From NCBI GenBank assembly GCA_019009955.1, contig CM032230.1, positions 20,770,001 through 20,834,000 of the forward strand: 64,000 nucleotides of DNA, in the 5' to 3' direction. Origin of the DNA: Riptortus pedestris. Taxonomy: Eukaryota > Arthropoda > Insecta > Hemiptera > Alydidae. The notes under the pieces are model-generated. The model ran no database searches, was not told where the DNA came from, and saw nothing but the letters and a program-made list of their open reading frames with translations. This document shows, one piece after another, positions 21,915 through 32,937 of this stretch (position 1 is the stretch's first letter; every line of letters starts with the position of its first letter). A program made the translations under genes and the position numbers.

Positions 21915-22747
21915 CGGATCTGCTAATATATTTAACAGTATGAGGGACTCATTTTCAATTACGAAAACTCCTCGAAATTAATGATTGCATTATTTATAGT
22001 TGCTTGTTTGTAAATGCCTGAATTAATTCAGTCTATTGAAGGATTAGAGATGCAAACAAAACAGGAACCGCTTGCATAAGCCAATTATCTTAGCTTCGAA
22101 TAGTTAATCAGCCGCATTATCCTACTAAATACTAATTTATCTGATTATCACTTCATCTATAAACAAATCTTATTCCAAAATATTTGTTTGAATAGTTTAG
22201 TTAATGAGTCAGATTATATATAGAGCAAATATTAAATGTCCTAATAAAAATAAAATTATTTGCTAACTACACATTACCATCCGTTCTTAGCAATAGCTGG
22301 ATTAAGGATTTTATTATACAATGAATTAGTCAATGAATAAATTCCCATTGCCTATCCCAAATCGTACCCAATACACAACGCCTTTGCTCACGTGGTTCTT
22401 ATAAAATTCAAGGAAAGAAACAGACAAAATAAATTCAAGAGTCAGAAGAATGTGACATATTAGGCGTTTTAAAAGTAATATTAAAAAATGTGGTCATGCG
22501 TGTTCTGCGTGCACAACTGAAATTTCCAACGCAAATGAATTACAAATGGATGATAAATCACATTTATCTCTTTTTATCTATATTTACGTTAGCCTAGCCA
22601 ACAGTATTTAAAATGTAAGCTAGACACAAGATGATTTGAGGAAGTAAGATAGTAAGTTCAGTGCCAAACTGCCATGAGGACTTTGAATAATGAATGATAA
22701 AAACGTAAAAAAGAAAATTAATATTAGTAAGAGGCAAAATATCCAGT
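21915..22747. other. AT-rich gene-free stretch
   Basis: No gene and no repeat shared with the rest of the window. Confidence 0.4.
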
Positions 22748-23344
22748 TAAAAAAGTCCGTCACGCAGGGGCTGCGTAAACTATGCGGATTTTCCACGTAA
22801 AGTTTTACAATAGAGAAATATTTCAGTTAATTAAAATAAATTCCCAACTGAAACGGCTTCTGAATTGTAAGAATAATTTATATTTTAATAACTCAAATTT
22901 TAGTAGTACAAGAACTAAAGAAGGGGGGAGGGGCGGATGAACAGAACGTATTTGCATAAATCTCACTAAGTAAGGAAGGTAAGGTAAGGTTAGAAACGAC
23001 AGGTAAGGTTAGAAGAAGCTGCCAACTGTGCCGAGTAGTGACGGAAATGGCCGACCTAATCCGAACTATACCCGACCACAGACTTCATAGAAATGCAAAA
23101 ATCTCGGTTAATATTCAAGATAGAGAATAAATGTATAGAACAATAATTTGCAATAAGATTGGTTCTATGCAATTTTTCAATCCGATGCATAATAACAAAG
23201 ATATTTTGAATATTCGAAATCCCCCTTCCTCTAGTCCGATTTCAGCCATTAACGAACTTCTCGATCTGTCTTTTTACATAAAATGGTTAAATATCGAGTT
23301 TCGTAACGATCAAACAAAAATTGCGACCGCTAGAGCGTTAACAG

Positions 23345-23388
<44 letters not shown>

Positions 23389-23506
23389 GAGCGGACCTCA
23401 TTTTCGTCATCTCCTGGGTAGGATCGATGGACATTTAAAGAAATTTTTCGAAAATCGCGACATGAGTACGACCTCAATAGCTGATTTCCCTTAAGGGAAA
23501 TCTGCT
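22748..23506 (+). mobile_element. HINE-like element, complete, mixed B/A 5' part
   Basis: Head (AAAAAAGTCCGTCACGCAGG), a B-type part with an internal deletion, a GGTAAGGTAAGGTTAG patch at 22977-23010, the A-type block (AGTGACGGAAATGGCCG), core, (TA)n at 23351-23382, and a perfect 3' end (GATTTCCCTTAAGGGAAATC, TGCTAA). Closely related to 25497-26256. Confidence 0.9.
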
Positions 23507-23669
23507 AATAAAATTACATGTTAGCTGCGGTGCACGGTAGAGGCCGACCTAAGCCGAGACCAGCCAACTTGTAAATAATCCCCGGTTGTTGATGGGACAA
23601 ATAGGAGTTGAATATAGGAATAGTGTTCGTAGTGTGTTGTCTATCAAGTTTTAACTTTTAATTATTTGC

Positions 23670-23890
23670 CAATTTTCCTTAAGGGACTTTTGAGATCGTA
23701 CCCATTACGTAATTTTTAAAAGGTTCCTCAAATGTCCATCGATCCAACCCAGGAATCGATCTGACAAGCGGGGGGTGGGGGGGGGGGTTAAAGGGGGGTG
23801 GGGTGTAAACAAAAATCATATCTTCGTTATAATGGGCTAGATCGAACCAATATTATTACAAATGTAATATTCAATAAATGTTGATGTGTA
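23670..23890 (-). mobile_element. HINE-like element, minus strand, internally deleted
   Basis: Inverse of the 3' block (TTTTGAGATCGTACCCATTACG, TCAAATGTCCATCGATCCAAC) joined directly to a long G-run (23771-23803) and the inverted core (ATCTTCGTTATAATGGGC). Microsatellite and head are missing. Confidence 0.7.
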
Positions 23891-23892
23891 CT

Positions 23893-24015
23893 TTTAGCAG
23901 ATTTCCCTTAAGGGAAATCAGCTATTGAGGTCGTACTCATGACGCGGTTTTCAAAAACTTTCTTCAAATGTCCATCGACCCTACTCAGGAGACGACGAAA
24001 CTGGGGTCCGTTTAG

Positions 24016-24087
<72 letters not shown>

Positions 24088-24455
24088 CTGTTAACGCTCT
24101 AGCGGTCGCAATTTTTGTTTGATCGTTACCAAACTCGGAATTTAATCGTTTTATGTAAAAAGGAAGATAAAGTTCGTTAATGGCTGAAATCGGACCTGTG
24201 GGAGGGGGGTTTAGAGGGGGGATTTTTGAAAATTCGAAATATCTCCGTTACCATACGTCGGATCAAAACATTGTTTAGAACCAATCTTATTGCAAATTAA
24301 ATTTACTATAAATATTGTTCTATACATTTATTCTGTATCTTTAATACTAACCGAGATATTTGGATTTGTATTGTGAGAGTGGTCGGCTATGGTCGGAAGC
24401 ACTAGCGCTAGTGCGGCCGTTTCACTAACTATTCGTCCTCGTGAGAATAGGTTAT
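23893..24455 (-). mobile_element. HINE-like element, minus strand, head lost
   Basis: Begins with a perfect inverse 3' end (TTTTAGCAGATTTCCCTTAA...), then the 3' block, (TA)n at 24016-24083, core and A-type block (AGTGCGGCCGTTTCACTAAC). It stops at CGTGAGAATAGG without reaching the head and runs into another minus-strand 3' block. Confidence 0.85.
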
Positions 24456-24479
24456 TACTGACGAAAATGAGGTCCGTTC

Positions 24480-24546
<67 letters not shown>
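24456..24546 (-). mobile_element. HINE-like 3'-block scrap with (TA)n, minus strand
   Basis: TGACGAAAATGAGGTCCGTTCAAAATT followed by (TA)n at 24485-24546. It is tandem to the preceding copy in the same direction. Confidence 0.7.
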
Positions 24547-24549
<3 letters not shown>

Positions 24550-24829
24550 TTTCTTTTAAAATAGTTCTATAAAATGTATAAAATAGTTTTATAAAATGTA
24601 TAATTCACTAAAATTCGAGCTGATAGGACAAAAACTAATAGCATATTTGAATTCAAGGCATCAAATTCATAAGAAATCACCTCCAAAATCATCGACACCA
24701 AAACCACTATTGACCAGCGTTATTTTTATAGAGAATGAAATTTGGGATATGGCTGCTAACATAAAATAACAATGGAGATATTATCTACAAATAAGACAAA
24801 AATAAGGTCAACAGAAATGGTAATTGTTT

Positions 24830-24910
<81 letters not shown>

Positions 24911-24968
24911 TGTCTCAAGTTCCCGTGCCACCCCCTTTAAAAAAGCAATTGTATAATTAAAAGTCTGA
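24547..24968. other. AT-rich stretch with long (TA)n
   Basis: Contains AAAATTCGAGCTGATAGGACAAAAAC-like sequence and (TA)n at 24833-24908. It looks like part of a dispersed repeat, but no second copy lies in this window. Confidence 0.4.
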
Positions 24969-25317
24969 TACGGAGTGCCATATTTATGGCCCCTGAAGAA
25001 TCCTTTCAGCTTATATTTATCCTCAAAACATTTTCCAGTGACTATAATAACATTAGAGTTTTCAATAGAATGCCATAAATCGTTTTTATGACCGATTCTT
25101 GTAGAAAATCATATTCCAAAACGAGTTTATATCGGTGAATTTTACGAACTTTCGCATCCTTTAGCCGTAGAAGCACAAACCTTTATTCAAGAACTCCACA
25201 TTTTATTGAGAAATGCTGCCTGCGGCTTAAAAGTTGTAGTCAACAAAAAGTCTATGAGGAAAGGAATAGATTCTGAAATTAAAAAAAAAAAAATGCGTCA
25301 TGAGTACAATCTCAATA
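24969..25317 (+). pseudogene. Coding-like remnant of unknown origin
   Basis: One plus-strand frame from TAC (24969) stays open for about 115 codons except for a TGA at 25089. The second part reads RVYIGEFYELSHPLAVEA and QTFIQELHILLRNAACGLK, with mixed amino-acid use unlike the repeat-derived frames around it. No Met start is placed sensibly. The frame runs into the HINE 3' block at about 25296. I do not recognise the protein. It may be a fragment caught inside the outer HINE, or chance. Confidence 0.3.
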
Positions 25318-25332
25318 GCTGATTTCCTTTAA

Positions 25333-26095
25333 CACGTTAATCGCCATGTCAGACATATATATCTGACGTACGCGATTTAGTAGAAAGCCACGTCAATCAC
25401 AGATGTCCGACGCAAACGATACATTTGCAGTATGTTTCGAATGCTTGGCCTATCAGGAACAAAACTTGAAAATTTCTTGGCTTACTACAAACAATAAAAG
25501 TCCATCACGCAGGGTCTGCGTAAACTAAGCAGATTTCCCACGTGATGTTTTACAATAGAGAAATCTGCATACTGGTAATACAAGCCCACCATAAGTAAAT
25601 ACAAACGGTAATAAGAAATCTTTCAAAGTTAATTTTAATAAATTCCCAGCTGAAACGGCTTCTGAATTGTAAAAATAATTTATATTTTAATAAAATAAAG
25701 ACCGTATTTGCATAAATCACACAAAGTAAAGAAGGTAAGGTAACGTTAGAAGAAGCTTTCACCGAGAAGTTACGAAAATGGCCGAACTAATCCGAACAAA
25801 GCCTTCATAAAAATGCAAATATCTCGGTTAATACTCAAGATAGAGAATAAATGTATATAACAATATGTATAACAAATTTAATTTGCAATAAGATTGGTTC
25901 TATACAATTTTTCGATCCAATGCATAATAACGGAGATATTTCGAATTTGTGAAAATCCCTCCTCTAAACCCCCCCCCCCTCCCACTGGTCCGATTTCAGT
26001 CGTTAACGAACTTGAACTTCCTATTTACATAAAACGATTAAATACCGAGTTTGGGGACGATTAAACAAAAATTGCGACCGCTAGAATGTTAACAG

Positions 26096-26133
<38 letters not shown>

Positions 26134-26358
26134 TTGAACGAACCTCATTTTCGTCATCTCCTGGGTAGGATCGATGGACATTTGAAGAAATTTTTCGAAA
26201 ATCGCGTCATGAGTACGACCTCATTGGCTGATTTCCCTTAAGGAAAATCTGCTAAAATGAAATAAACATAGTCATATAATGGTATATTGTTTCAGTTGAA
26301 AATTTTTTTTTTAAAAAAACATTGTGAAAATTTTTCTGATATTGTGGCGATTAACGTG
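25333..26358. mobile_element. TTAA-flanked piggyBac-type MITE, carrying a HINE
   Basis: Ends are 14-bp perfect inverted repeats (CACGTTAATCGCCA at 25333-25346 and its inverse at 26345-26358), with TTAA on both sides. A TTAA duplication is specific to the piggyBac superfamily. Its own sequence is about 265 bases (25333-25496 and 26257-26358), with no transposase. A subterminal palindrome lies at 25348-25371 (TGTCAGACATATATATCTGACG). The rest is a nested HINE at 25497-26256. The TIR does not start with the CCC common in piggyBac, so family placement rests on the TTAA. Confidence 0.8.
25497..26256 (+). mobile_element. HINE-like element, complete, inner copy of a triple nest
   Basis: Head (AAAAGTCCATCACGCAGG), mixed B/A 5' part with GGTAAGGTAACGTTAG, core with a C-run at 25968-25979, (TA)n at 26100-26131, 3' block and hairpin end (TTTCCCTTAAGGAAAATCTGCTAAAA). 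Very like 22748-23506, so recent. Confidence 0.9.
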
Positions 26359-26378
26359 TTAAGGGAAATCTGCTAAAG

Positions 26379-26816
26379 GTAAACTTTTGGTCAAGGAATG
26401 TTGAAAGGCAAGAGAGTTGAGCCCGAAGGCTCTAAGTAGTTGGTTTTGCTAAGTGCTAATATTGTAAGAGAATCAACAAGGGAACTACATTATCGGTTTT
26501 GGAATGGGATAAGGAGCTTACTAAAGAACGGGAGGTAAGGGGATTGTCTGATAAAAGGAAAGGAATATAAAATGAAGTGCTCAGAGCTGGGTTTATAAAC
26601 TGCAATTAACCACCGACATCGCCCCTTTGATCCCCTCCATCGCCCTTTGCCCTTAGTCAATCCAATTCTACTAAACCAAACTCCCAATTACCAAATCATG
26701 ACAGGGCCATTTATAGAATGTCATGATTTTGATTTCAATCCCCCAATGATTATACAAACCTTAAGAAATGTATTTACTGCATCAAATAATAATTTGACCT
26801 GAAGGAATAGTGAACA
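26379..26816. other. Unique spacer before the CAATATG array
   Basis: No shared repeat. A 65-codon minus-strand frame at 26490-26687 has no motif. Positions 26610-26660 are C-rich (CATCGCCCCTTTGATCCCC). Confidence 0.4.
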
Positions 26817-27571
26817 ATATGAAGACCCGCAGAATTGTATACTATAACAATTCAAAAAAAAGTAATGAAATATGAACCACGCAATGTGAGACCCAGCAGA
26901 ATAATAAACCTAATACTCCACAAAACAATATGTGCCAGAGAGAACAATATATAGATAAAAATACAATGTGGGATTCACAGAACAATATGTAGCCCCTCAG
27001 AATAACATGCAATAACACTTCAAAAAGAATAAGGGACGGGAAGATAAATCATGATATATGAGACCCAGCAGAATAATAAACCTAATACTCCACAAAACAA
27101 TATGTGCCAGAGAGAACAATATATAGATAAAAATACAATATGAGATTCACAGAACAATATGAAACCTCGCAGATACATAACACTTGAAAAAACATACATT
27201 AACCAAGCAATATGAATATGAGGTCCAGTAGAATAAACCTAATACTCCTCATAACAATATGTGGCAGAGAGAACAATATATCGGCGAAGATACAATATGA
27301 GATTCACAGAACAATATGAAAACTCGCAGATACATAACACTTCAAAAAACATACATTAACCAAGCAATATGAATATGAGGTCCAGTAGAATAAACCTAAT
27401 ACTCCTCATAACAATATGTGGCAGAGAGAACAATATATCGGCGATGATACAATATGAGATTCACAGAACAATATGAAGCCCCTCAGATACATAACACTTG
27501 AAAAAACATACATTAACCAAGCAATATGAATATGAGATCCAGTAGAATAAACCTAATACTCCTCATAAAAT
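26817..27571. repeat. Tandem array, about 157-bp unit rich in CAATATG, part 1
   Basis: AACCAAGCAATATG recurs at 27201, 27358 and 27515, a period of 157. Each unit carries several CAATATG words spaced within AACCTAATACTCC(T/A)CA, GGCAGAGAGAACAATATAT and GAGATTCACAGAACAATATG. Units toward 26820-27060 are more diverged. Confidence 0.9.
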
Positions 27572-28062
27572 ATACATTATATAAAATTCTTATACGGTTT
27601 TGGACCATGAATAATTTTCCTCTTAATTTTAATAAATTATTTAAAATAACTTAACATTAACAATAAAAAAAATACTGATTGTCTTCAGCGAGAGTCGATT
27701 CACGTCAACGAAGTAAGACACTCACAGTCTGAATGGAGGCAGATGGAGGATGGGTTGAGGCACCTGATAATTTAAATGGAATTCCACCATTTTCTTCCGC
27801 GTCCTGGGACTGCTGGGCTCCAAGAAGAATATTTGGTCCAATTGTGGAAAAGCCTTGGGCTTGAAGAAGTTCTTGGAAATAGAAGACGCTGGAGAGTGAA
27901 GTCACTTGGCCGGTAGAACAATACACACCTACCGTACGTAGATTGTCATCAGCTGGGTGCCGAGCAATCACGACTACTCCCGACTAACGCTAGTCAACTT
28001 AATGTCCAAAATATTATTAAATTAATAAAAATAACTTTTTACACAAATGTGTTGGCCACAAC
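27572..28062. other. Non-array segment splitting the CAATATG array
   Basis: About 490 bases unrelated to the array. AT-rich at both ends, with a GC-balanced, exon-like middle (27705-27983). Confidence 0.7.
27705..27983 (-). CDS. Exon-like open frame of unknown product (partial)
   Basis: On the minus strand an open frame of about 93 codons begins after TAG (27984-27986). It reads SGVVVIARHPADDNLRTVG, then GQVTSLSSVFYFQELLQAQ and IPFKLSGASTHPP, with balanced composition unlike its AT-rich flanks. TTAG at its upstream edge could be a splice acceptor. GTGAGT, a strong donor consensus, occurs shortly before the stop (after SASIQT). There is no ATG at the left edge, so it would be an internal exon or gene fragment. 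I do not recognise the protein. Confidence 0.4.
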   Translation of the reverse strand, partial: SGVVVIARHPADDNLRTVGVYCSTGQVTSLSSVFYFQELLQAQGFSTIGPNILLGAQQSQDAEENGGIPFKLSGASTHPPSASIQTVSVLLR

Positions 28063-29249
28063 ATGTCCTAAAGAGCAATATGATAACCAGCAGAATTATA
28101 AACCTAATTCTCTACAAAACAATATGTGTCAAAGAAAACAATATATAACCGAAAATACAATATGAGATTCACAGAACAATATGAAACCCCACAGAATAAT
28201 ATGCAATAACACTTAAAAAAGAATAAATTATGGGACTTTCCTAAGTGCAATATGAGACCCAGCAGAATAACAAACCTAATACTCCACAAAACAATATGTG
28301 GCAGAGAGAACAATATATCGGCGAAAATACAATACGAGATTCACAGAAAAATTTGAAGCCGCGCAGATACAATAACACTTCAAAAAATATATATTAACAA
28401 TGCCATATGAGACCCAAAAATATATCGCAACCAATAAATATGGGACCCAGCAGAATAACAAACCTAATACTCCACAAAACAATATGTGGCAGAGAGAACA
28501 ATATATCGGCGAAAATACAATATGAGATTCACAGAAAAACATGAATCCTCCCAGATACAATAACACTCAAAAAACATATATCAACAATGCCATATGAGAC
28601 CCAGCATAATAATACTCCACAAAACAATATGTGGCAGAGAGAACAATATATCGGCGAAAATACAATGTGAGGTTCACAGAACAATATGAAGCCTCGCCGA
28701 ATTATATTCAATAACACTTCAAATAACAATATGGCATGGTGATGTCCAAAGAGCAATATGAGATCCAACAAAATAATAAACCTAATACTCCACAAAACAA
28801 TATGTGGCAGAGAGAACAATATATAGGCGAAAATACGATACGAGATTCACAGAACAATAGCAAGCCTCGCCGAATTATATTCAATAACACTTCAAATAAC
28901 AATATGGCATGCATGGTGATGTCCAAAGAGCAATATGAGATCCAAAAAAATAATAAACCTAATACTCCACAAAACAATATGTGGCAGAGAGAACAATATA
29001 TAGGCGAAAATACGATATGAGACTCACAGAACAATTGCAAGCCTCGCCGAATTATATTCAATAACACTTCAAATAACATATGGCATGGTGATGTCCAAAG
29101 AGCATTATGAGATCCAACAAAATAACAAACCTAATACTCCACAAAACAATATGTGGCAGAGAGAACAATATATAGGCGAAAATACGATATGAGACTCACA
29201 GAACAATTGCAAGCCTCGCCGAATTATATTCAATAACACTTAAAAAACT
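28063..29249. repeat. Tandem array, 172-177-bp CAATATG-rich unit, part 2
   Basis: Continues the array of part 1 with longer units. GATGTCCAAAGAG recurs at 28741, 28918 and 29090 (periods 177 and 172). The 3' units add GCCTCGCCGAATTATATTCA and AACAATATGGCATGG. Long minus-strand frames of 69-123 codons (YCSLCHILFCGVL repeats) are artefacts of the repeat. It ends against a HINE fragment at 29256. Confidence 0.9.
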
Positions 29250-29255
29250 ACCCCC

Positions 29256-29516
29256 TCTGCCCCTCCCCCCTGTGGTCTGATTTCAGACGTTAACGAAGTT
29301 GATCTTCAATTTTACATAAATCGATTAAATATTGAGTTTGGCTCAGACAAAAATTCTGGCCGATAGAGCGATAACAAACGAATATGTATAATTTTGAACG
29401 GACCTCATTTTCGTCATCTCCTATGTAGGATGGATGGGCATTTGAAGAAATCTTTTTAAAATCCCATCATGAGTACAACCTTAACAGCTTATTTCCCTTA
29501 AGGGTAATATACTAAA
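29256..29516 (+). mobile_element. HINE-like element, 3' half
   Basis: Starts at the C-run (CCCCCTCTGCCCCTCCCCCC), then GATTTCAGACGTTAACGAAG, ATAGAGCGATAACA, no (TA)n, TTTTGAACGGACCTCATTTT, the 3' block and a hairpin end (TTTCCCTTAAGGGTAATATACTAAAA). Confidence 0.8.
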
Positions 29517-29628
29517 ATCCCCCTCCCGATTACAGCCCTTAACGAACTTGATATTTAATTTTTCACCAAACGTTTGGATATTGACTTTGGTAACAGTCAA
29601 ACAACAATTTACCTGGGGCGTTAATATG

Positions 29629-29676
<48 letters not shown>

Positions 29677-29757
29677 CATATATACATATTTCACTTGATG
29701 AAATTTTTCGAAAATCGGGATTTGAGAATTTCTATTGTCCTTAAAGGAAATATGCTA
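29517..29757 (+). mobile_element. HINE-like element, 3' half, decayed
   Basis: CCCCCTCCCGATTACAGCCCTTAACGAAC, a GGGGCGTTAATATG segment, (TA)n at 29632-29672, then a shortened 3' block and a mutated end (TCCTTAAAGGAAATATGCTAAG). Head-to-tail with the previous fragment. Confidence 0.7.
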
Positions 29758-30185
29758 AGACTTTTTATGTAAGAATCGTTCCTGATTCAGTGCCTCAGAC
29801 CGTGATGAAATAGGGGTTCTAGTCGCGCTAGGAACAGTATATTCCTAAAATGATAACAAATCGCAAAATCATATTTGCACTAATCATTGAATCATAAATA
29901 TTTCCAAATCCAACTAATGTTCCATTAGGAGTTCTAGTCTAGTACATACGTAACCATACCATTTTAGTAGCATTCATTTTTAAAATAGGAAACATTTTTG
30001 TAAAAGAATATTAGGATTAAATTAGCTTTCGAGTCATTCTATAACTTGATTCTATCCTTTAAGTCAAGTTTACATGGGATTTATTATGCAGAAAGTCCTG
30101 AAAAGGAGCATTGCTAGGCCAAGTCTAAAGAAATTAATCGGAAACAGGTATACCAAGGAAGATTATCAGAAAGCTTAGTTTCTTA
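29758..30185. other. Gene-free spacer
   Basis: AT-rich, with no gene or shared repeat recognised. Confidence 0.35.
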
Positions 30186-30408
30186 TGTTTGCATGCATTT
30201 ATTTGTTAACGTCCACCTATTGCAACTATGGCTAGCTGGGACGTGTTATCTACAGGTTACCACCCTTTCCCAGCCAGGGTGGGATTAAGGATTTTATTTA
30301 ATGATTTTCGTCACTAAATAAATTTCTCTGCCCAGGCGGGAATCGAACTCGACATTCTAGGTTTACCATGTGTGATAAAGGTCTCATGTCTAACCTGGGC
30401 CCCATTTT
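30186..30408 (-). repeat. tRNA-derived SINE, minus strand
   Basis: On the minus strand: GGGGCCCAGGTTAGACATGAG, GAGTTCGATTCCCGCC (B box), CTGGGCAGAGAAATTTATTTAGTGAC, AAATAAAATCC, CACCCTGGCTGGG and ACAGGTGGTAACCTGTAGATAACACGTCC-like sequence. Same family as 44576-44815. Confidence 0.8.
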
Positions 30409-30609
30409 TTTCTCGTTGACTATCAATCCAAAAGGAGACCAAGGTGGTTCATAACTCCCATTGACCAGGATTTACAGACTTTTCTACAGACTCAATAGTC
30501 CTACAAGTTATGCACTCCACCCACCAAGTAACCCTCGATCCAGGGAGGTCTCTCCACGACAATATCCCGGGCGGAGTAACATGTTATTTGACAAGGTTCG
30601 TAAAGGAAG
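30409..30609. other. Spacer
   Basis: No recognisable feature. A 108-codon minus-strand frame spanning 30508-30834 overlaps HINE sequence and is dismissed. Confidence 0.3.
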
Positions 30610-31262
30610 GAAGGAAGACCGCCACGCAGGGGCAGCGCTAACTAAGCAGATTACACACGTGATGGTATAGCTTACTTGTGACTTCTCACCACATATTCTG
30701 ACAAGAAAAGAAATAACGAATTTCTCGCTTAATATGAAAAAATGCATTGAACAACAATTGCAGTTCAACAACATTGGCTCTAGAACATTTCCTGTACTTC
30801 TCATAATAACGGGAATATATCTCCTGTCGCACATGCTCTTGATAAGGCACTCTTGATCTCGTCTTACCGTTTATTCTATATTTATAAGTTAAAATCTGAT
30901 GAGTAGAAATGAGGGTTTACAGAAGGCAGAAAACATTAAAGTAAACATAACTTCATTAATATATGGGAAACGAAAAAATGTACAGGATAACAATTGTAGA
31001 ACATCAATAGCTTAAAAATATTGATTATATCAAATTCTTCGACTCATAATAAACAACATTTATATAACATTAAATTCGCAATAAGATTGGTTCTATGCAC
31101 TTTTTCGATCCGACTATAATAAATTCCCCCTGTAAACCCTTGATAATTATTTTGACATACAACGTTTAAATACTGAATTTGGTAACGATTAAACAAAATT
31201 GCGGACGTCTGACAGACAGACAGACACACACACACACAAATATATGTATGTATGTATGTATA
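30610..31262 (+). mobile_element. HINE-like element, diverged, head to core
   Basis: Decayed head (GACCGCCACGCAGGGGCAGC, AAGCAGATTACACACG), a 5' part related to that at 20068, then core (CAATAAGATTGGTTC, TTTTTCGATCCGAC, TTTGGTAACGATTAAAC). A GACAGACAGACACACAC-type compound microsatellite (31207-31262) replaces the usual (TA)n. Confidence 0.7.
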
Positions 31263-31775
31263 TAAAAATGTTTGTTTCCTATCTCTAGGAAACCTATAAG
31301 AAGGTCGTTTATTTACCTGCATGTCCCATGCAACTTACCTGTGATATGTTAAGTTCCATGGGAAATGCAGATAAATATGTATGTGATGTACATTACAGAT
31401 AAATTATTATAAGAGTACACGTTATATAACAACAATCACGTTAAATAAAAAAAAGAGAGCATAATTAGCCTTAAAACAAGAATTATTGATTTTTCGTAAA
31501 TCCTCTAAGTATAGTTGTTTTATCAGCTGTAATAAGTATTCAACTTATTAATTATATCAAAAACACGTTCTGTATATATTTTAATCTCATTATCATATTT
31601 TTAAAATAGCTCAATCTCTTCTATTGGAAGTTTGCCTTTTCGCCTTGCATTGTCCTATTTTAGTCGCTCGTGAGCCAATGGTCTGTTATATATTAAGTGG
31701 CATGTTTGTGGAGTTGTGTAATAACAAGCGCAAGTATTGTTCTTTTATATTGAATCGATGGTAGAAAGAATTTAG

Positions 31776-31778
<3 letters not shown>
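31263..31778. other. AT-rich stretch inside a possibly split HINE
   Basis: Between the core at 30610-31262 and a 3' end at 31831. No gene and no shared repeat. It could be an insertion or coincidental spacing. Confidence 0.35.
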
Positions 31779-31836
<58 letters not shown>

Positions 31837-31937
31837 GTTTTGAATGGACCCCATTTGCGAGAACGGATCGATGGAAATTTGAGGAAATGATTCGAAAATC
31901 GCTTCGTGAGAATTCCAGTAGCTGAATCTGCTAATAA
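31779..31937 (+). mobile_element. HINE-like element, (TA)n and 3' end
   Basis: (TA)n at 31779-31832, then TTTTGAATGGACCCCATTTG, GGATCGATGGAAATTTGAGG, CGAAAATCGCTTCGTGAG and a collapsed end (GTAGCTGAATCTGCTAATAAA) that has lost most of the hairpin. Confidence 0.75.
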
Positions 31938-32937
31938 AGCAAGACGGTTGGTAGAAAATGGGTTAGAGATACAACATTAATTAGGACGAATGATTTGTAA
32001 GATCTAAGGTAGGGAACGGGCTAACTCAACATTCGGGGCGTTGGGAATCAAAACCAGTTAGATCCATCCATAGGCAGACGCTAGGTACCACCCACCAACA
32101 GTATGTCGAACGTCCCCTGACGTTATTTTACTATGTCCGTCTCGATCACGTAGTAGAAAAATAGCATACGAGCATTATAAAGCCATCTTATTGTGGAAAT
32201 AACGCCGGCGAATTACAACTTCGAAGCAACTTCAGCAGCAAAGGTAAAGCCGTAGTGACCCCCTAATACTGAAGAAATTGGCTATTCCCTTGTATGCGAG
32301 ATTACTTTTGATTTTTTAAATAATATATATAGTCGACCGACATGACGATGACGGATCAGACAAAACAGCCATCAGATCCCTGTTATATCCAGTCCAGCGG
32401 ATAGATCGTCCAGCCCATGGATCCCTGTTCTATCCAGAAGTAGCGGCGTTTCAGGGAAAAGACAAAGTGAAACAAGATGCATTTATTTTAAAATATATAC
32501 AGGCCATACCAACTGGGCATCATAGGCTGAAAGCGGTCACAAAATCTCCCGATTACACCTACAGTTATTTCATTTTAAAAGGCATCAACAGAGTACAAGT
32601 ATGCTGAGTGTGATTTTCGGAAAACAATGGTGTTAGGAAAACCCGGGGCGGTAGTACAATCAAATGTTACGTTGAGTCTAAAGGCATGTAATTATTGAAT
32701 GCCTCCGGTGACAGCACCTGGGCAGCTGCTATATGCCGCAATTATTATTAACGGAAACCATTTAGGAAATCGAAGAAATGTTGGAGATACGTCCATCACC
32801 AAACACTCCTATATTCCCTGCAGAAATTGAATAAATAATTATTCATGATTTCGCTATTCGAGTGTCAAACTGGAGAAACATTATAAACTGTAATGACATT
32901 ACACTTCCACTTACTGTCATCAGATTAGAACTAGTTG
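31938..32937. other. Gene-free stretch, about 1 kb
   Basis: Balanced composition, single-copy here. A short direct repeat (GATCCCTGTT(A/C)TATCCAG) occurs at about 32376 and 32420. Several in-frame stops in all frames, so no gene is called. Confidence 0.4.

Larger units (their letters stand above)
25296..26378 (+). mobile_element. Outer HINE-like 3' end, split inside its hairpin
   Basis: GCGTCATGAGTACAATCTCAATAGCTGATTTCC ends at 25328. The matching AAGGGAAATCTGCTAAA appears at 26361-26377. The two halves meet at TTAA in the hairpin loop, which is duplicated at 25329-25332 and 26359-26362. Everything between is an inserted element that itself contains another HINE. Confidence 0.88.

Noticed and set aside
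22977..23010. GGTAAGGTAAGGTTAG as telomere-like repeat
   Set aside because: Short, irregular and shared with the related HINE at 25735. It is part of the element.
28104..29079. Several overlapping cysteine-rich minus-strand frames
   Set aside because: They repeat with the CAATATG array, overlap each other in more than one frame, and mirror a plus-strand frame at 28736-29020.
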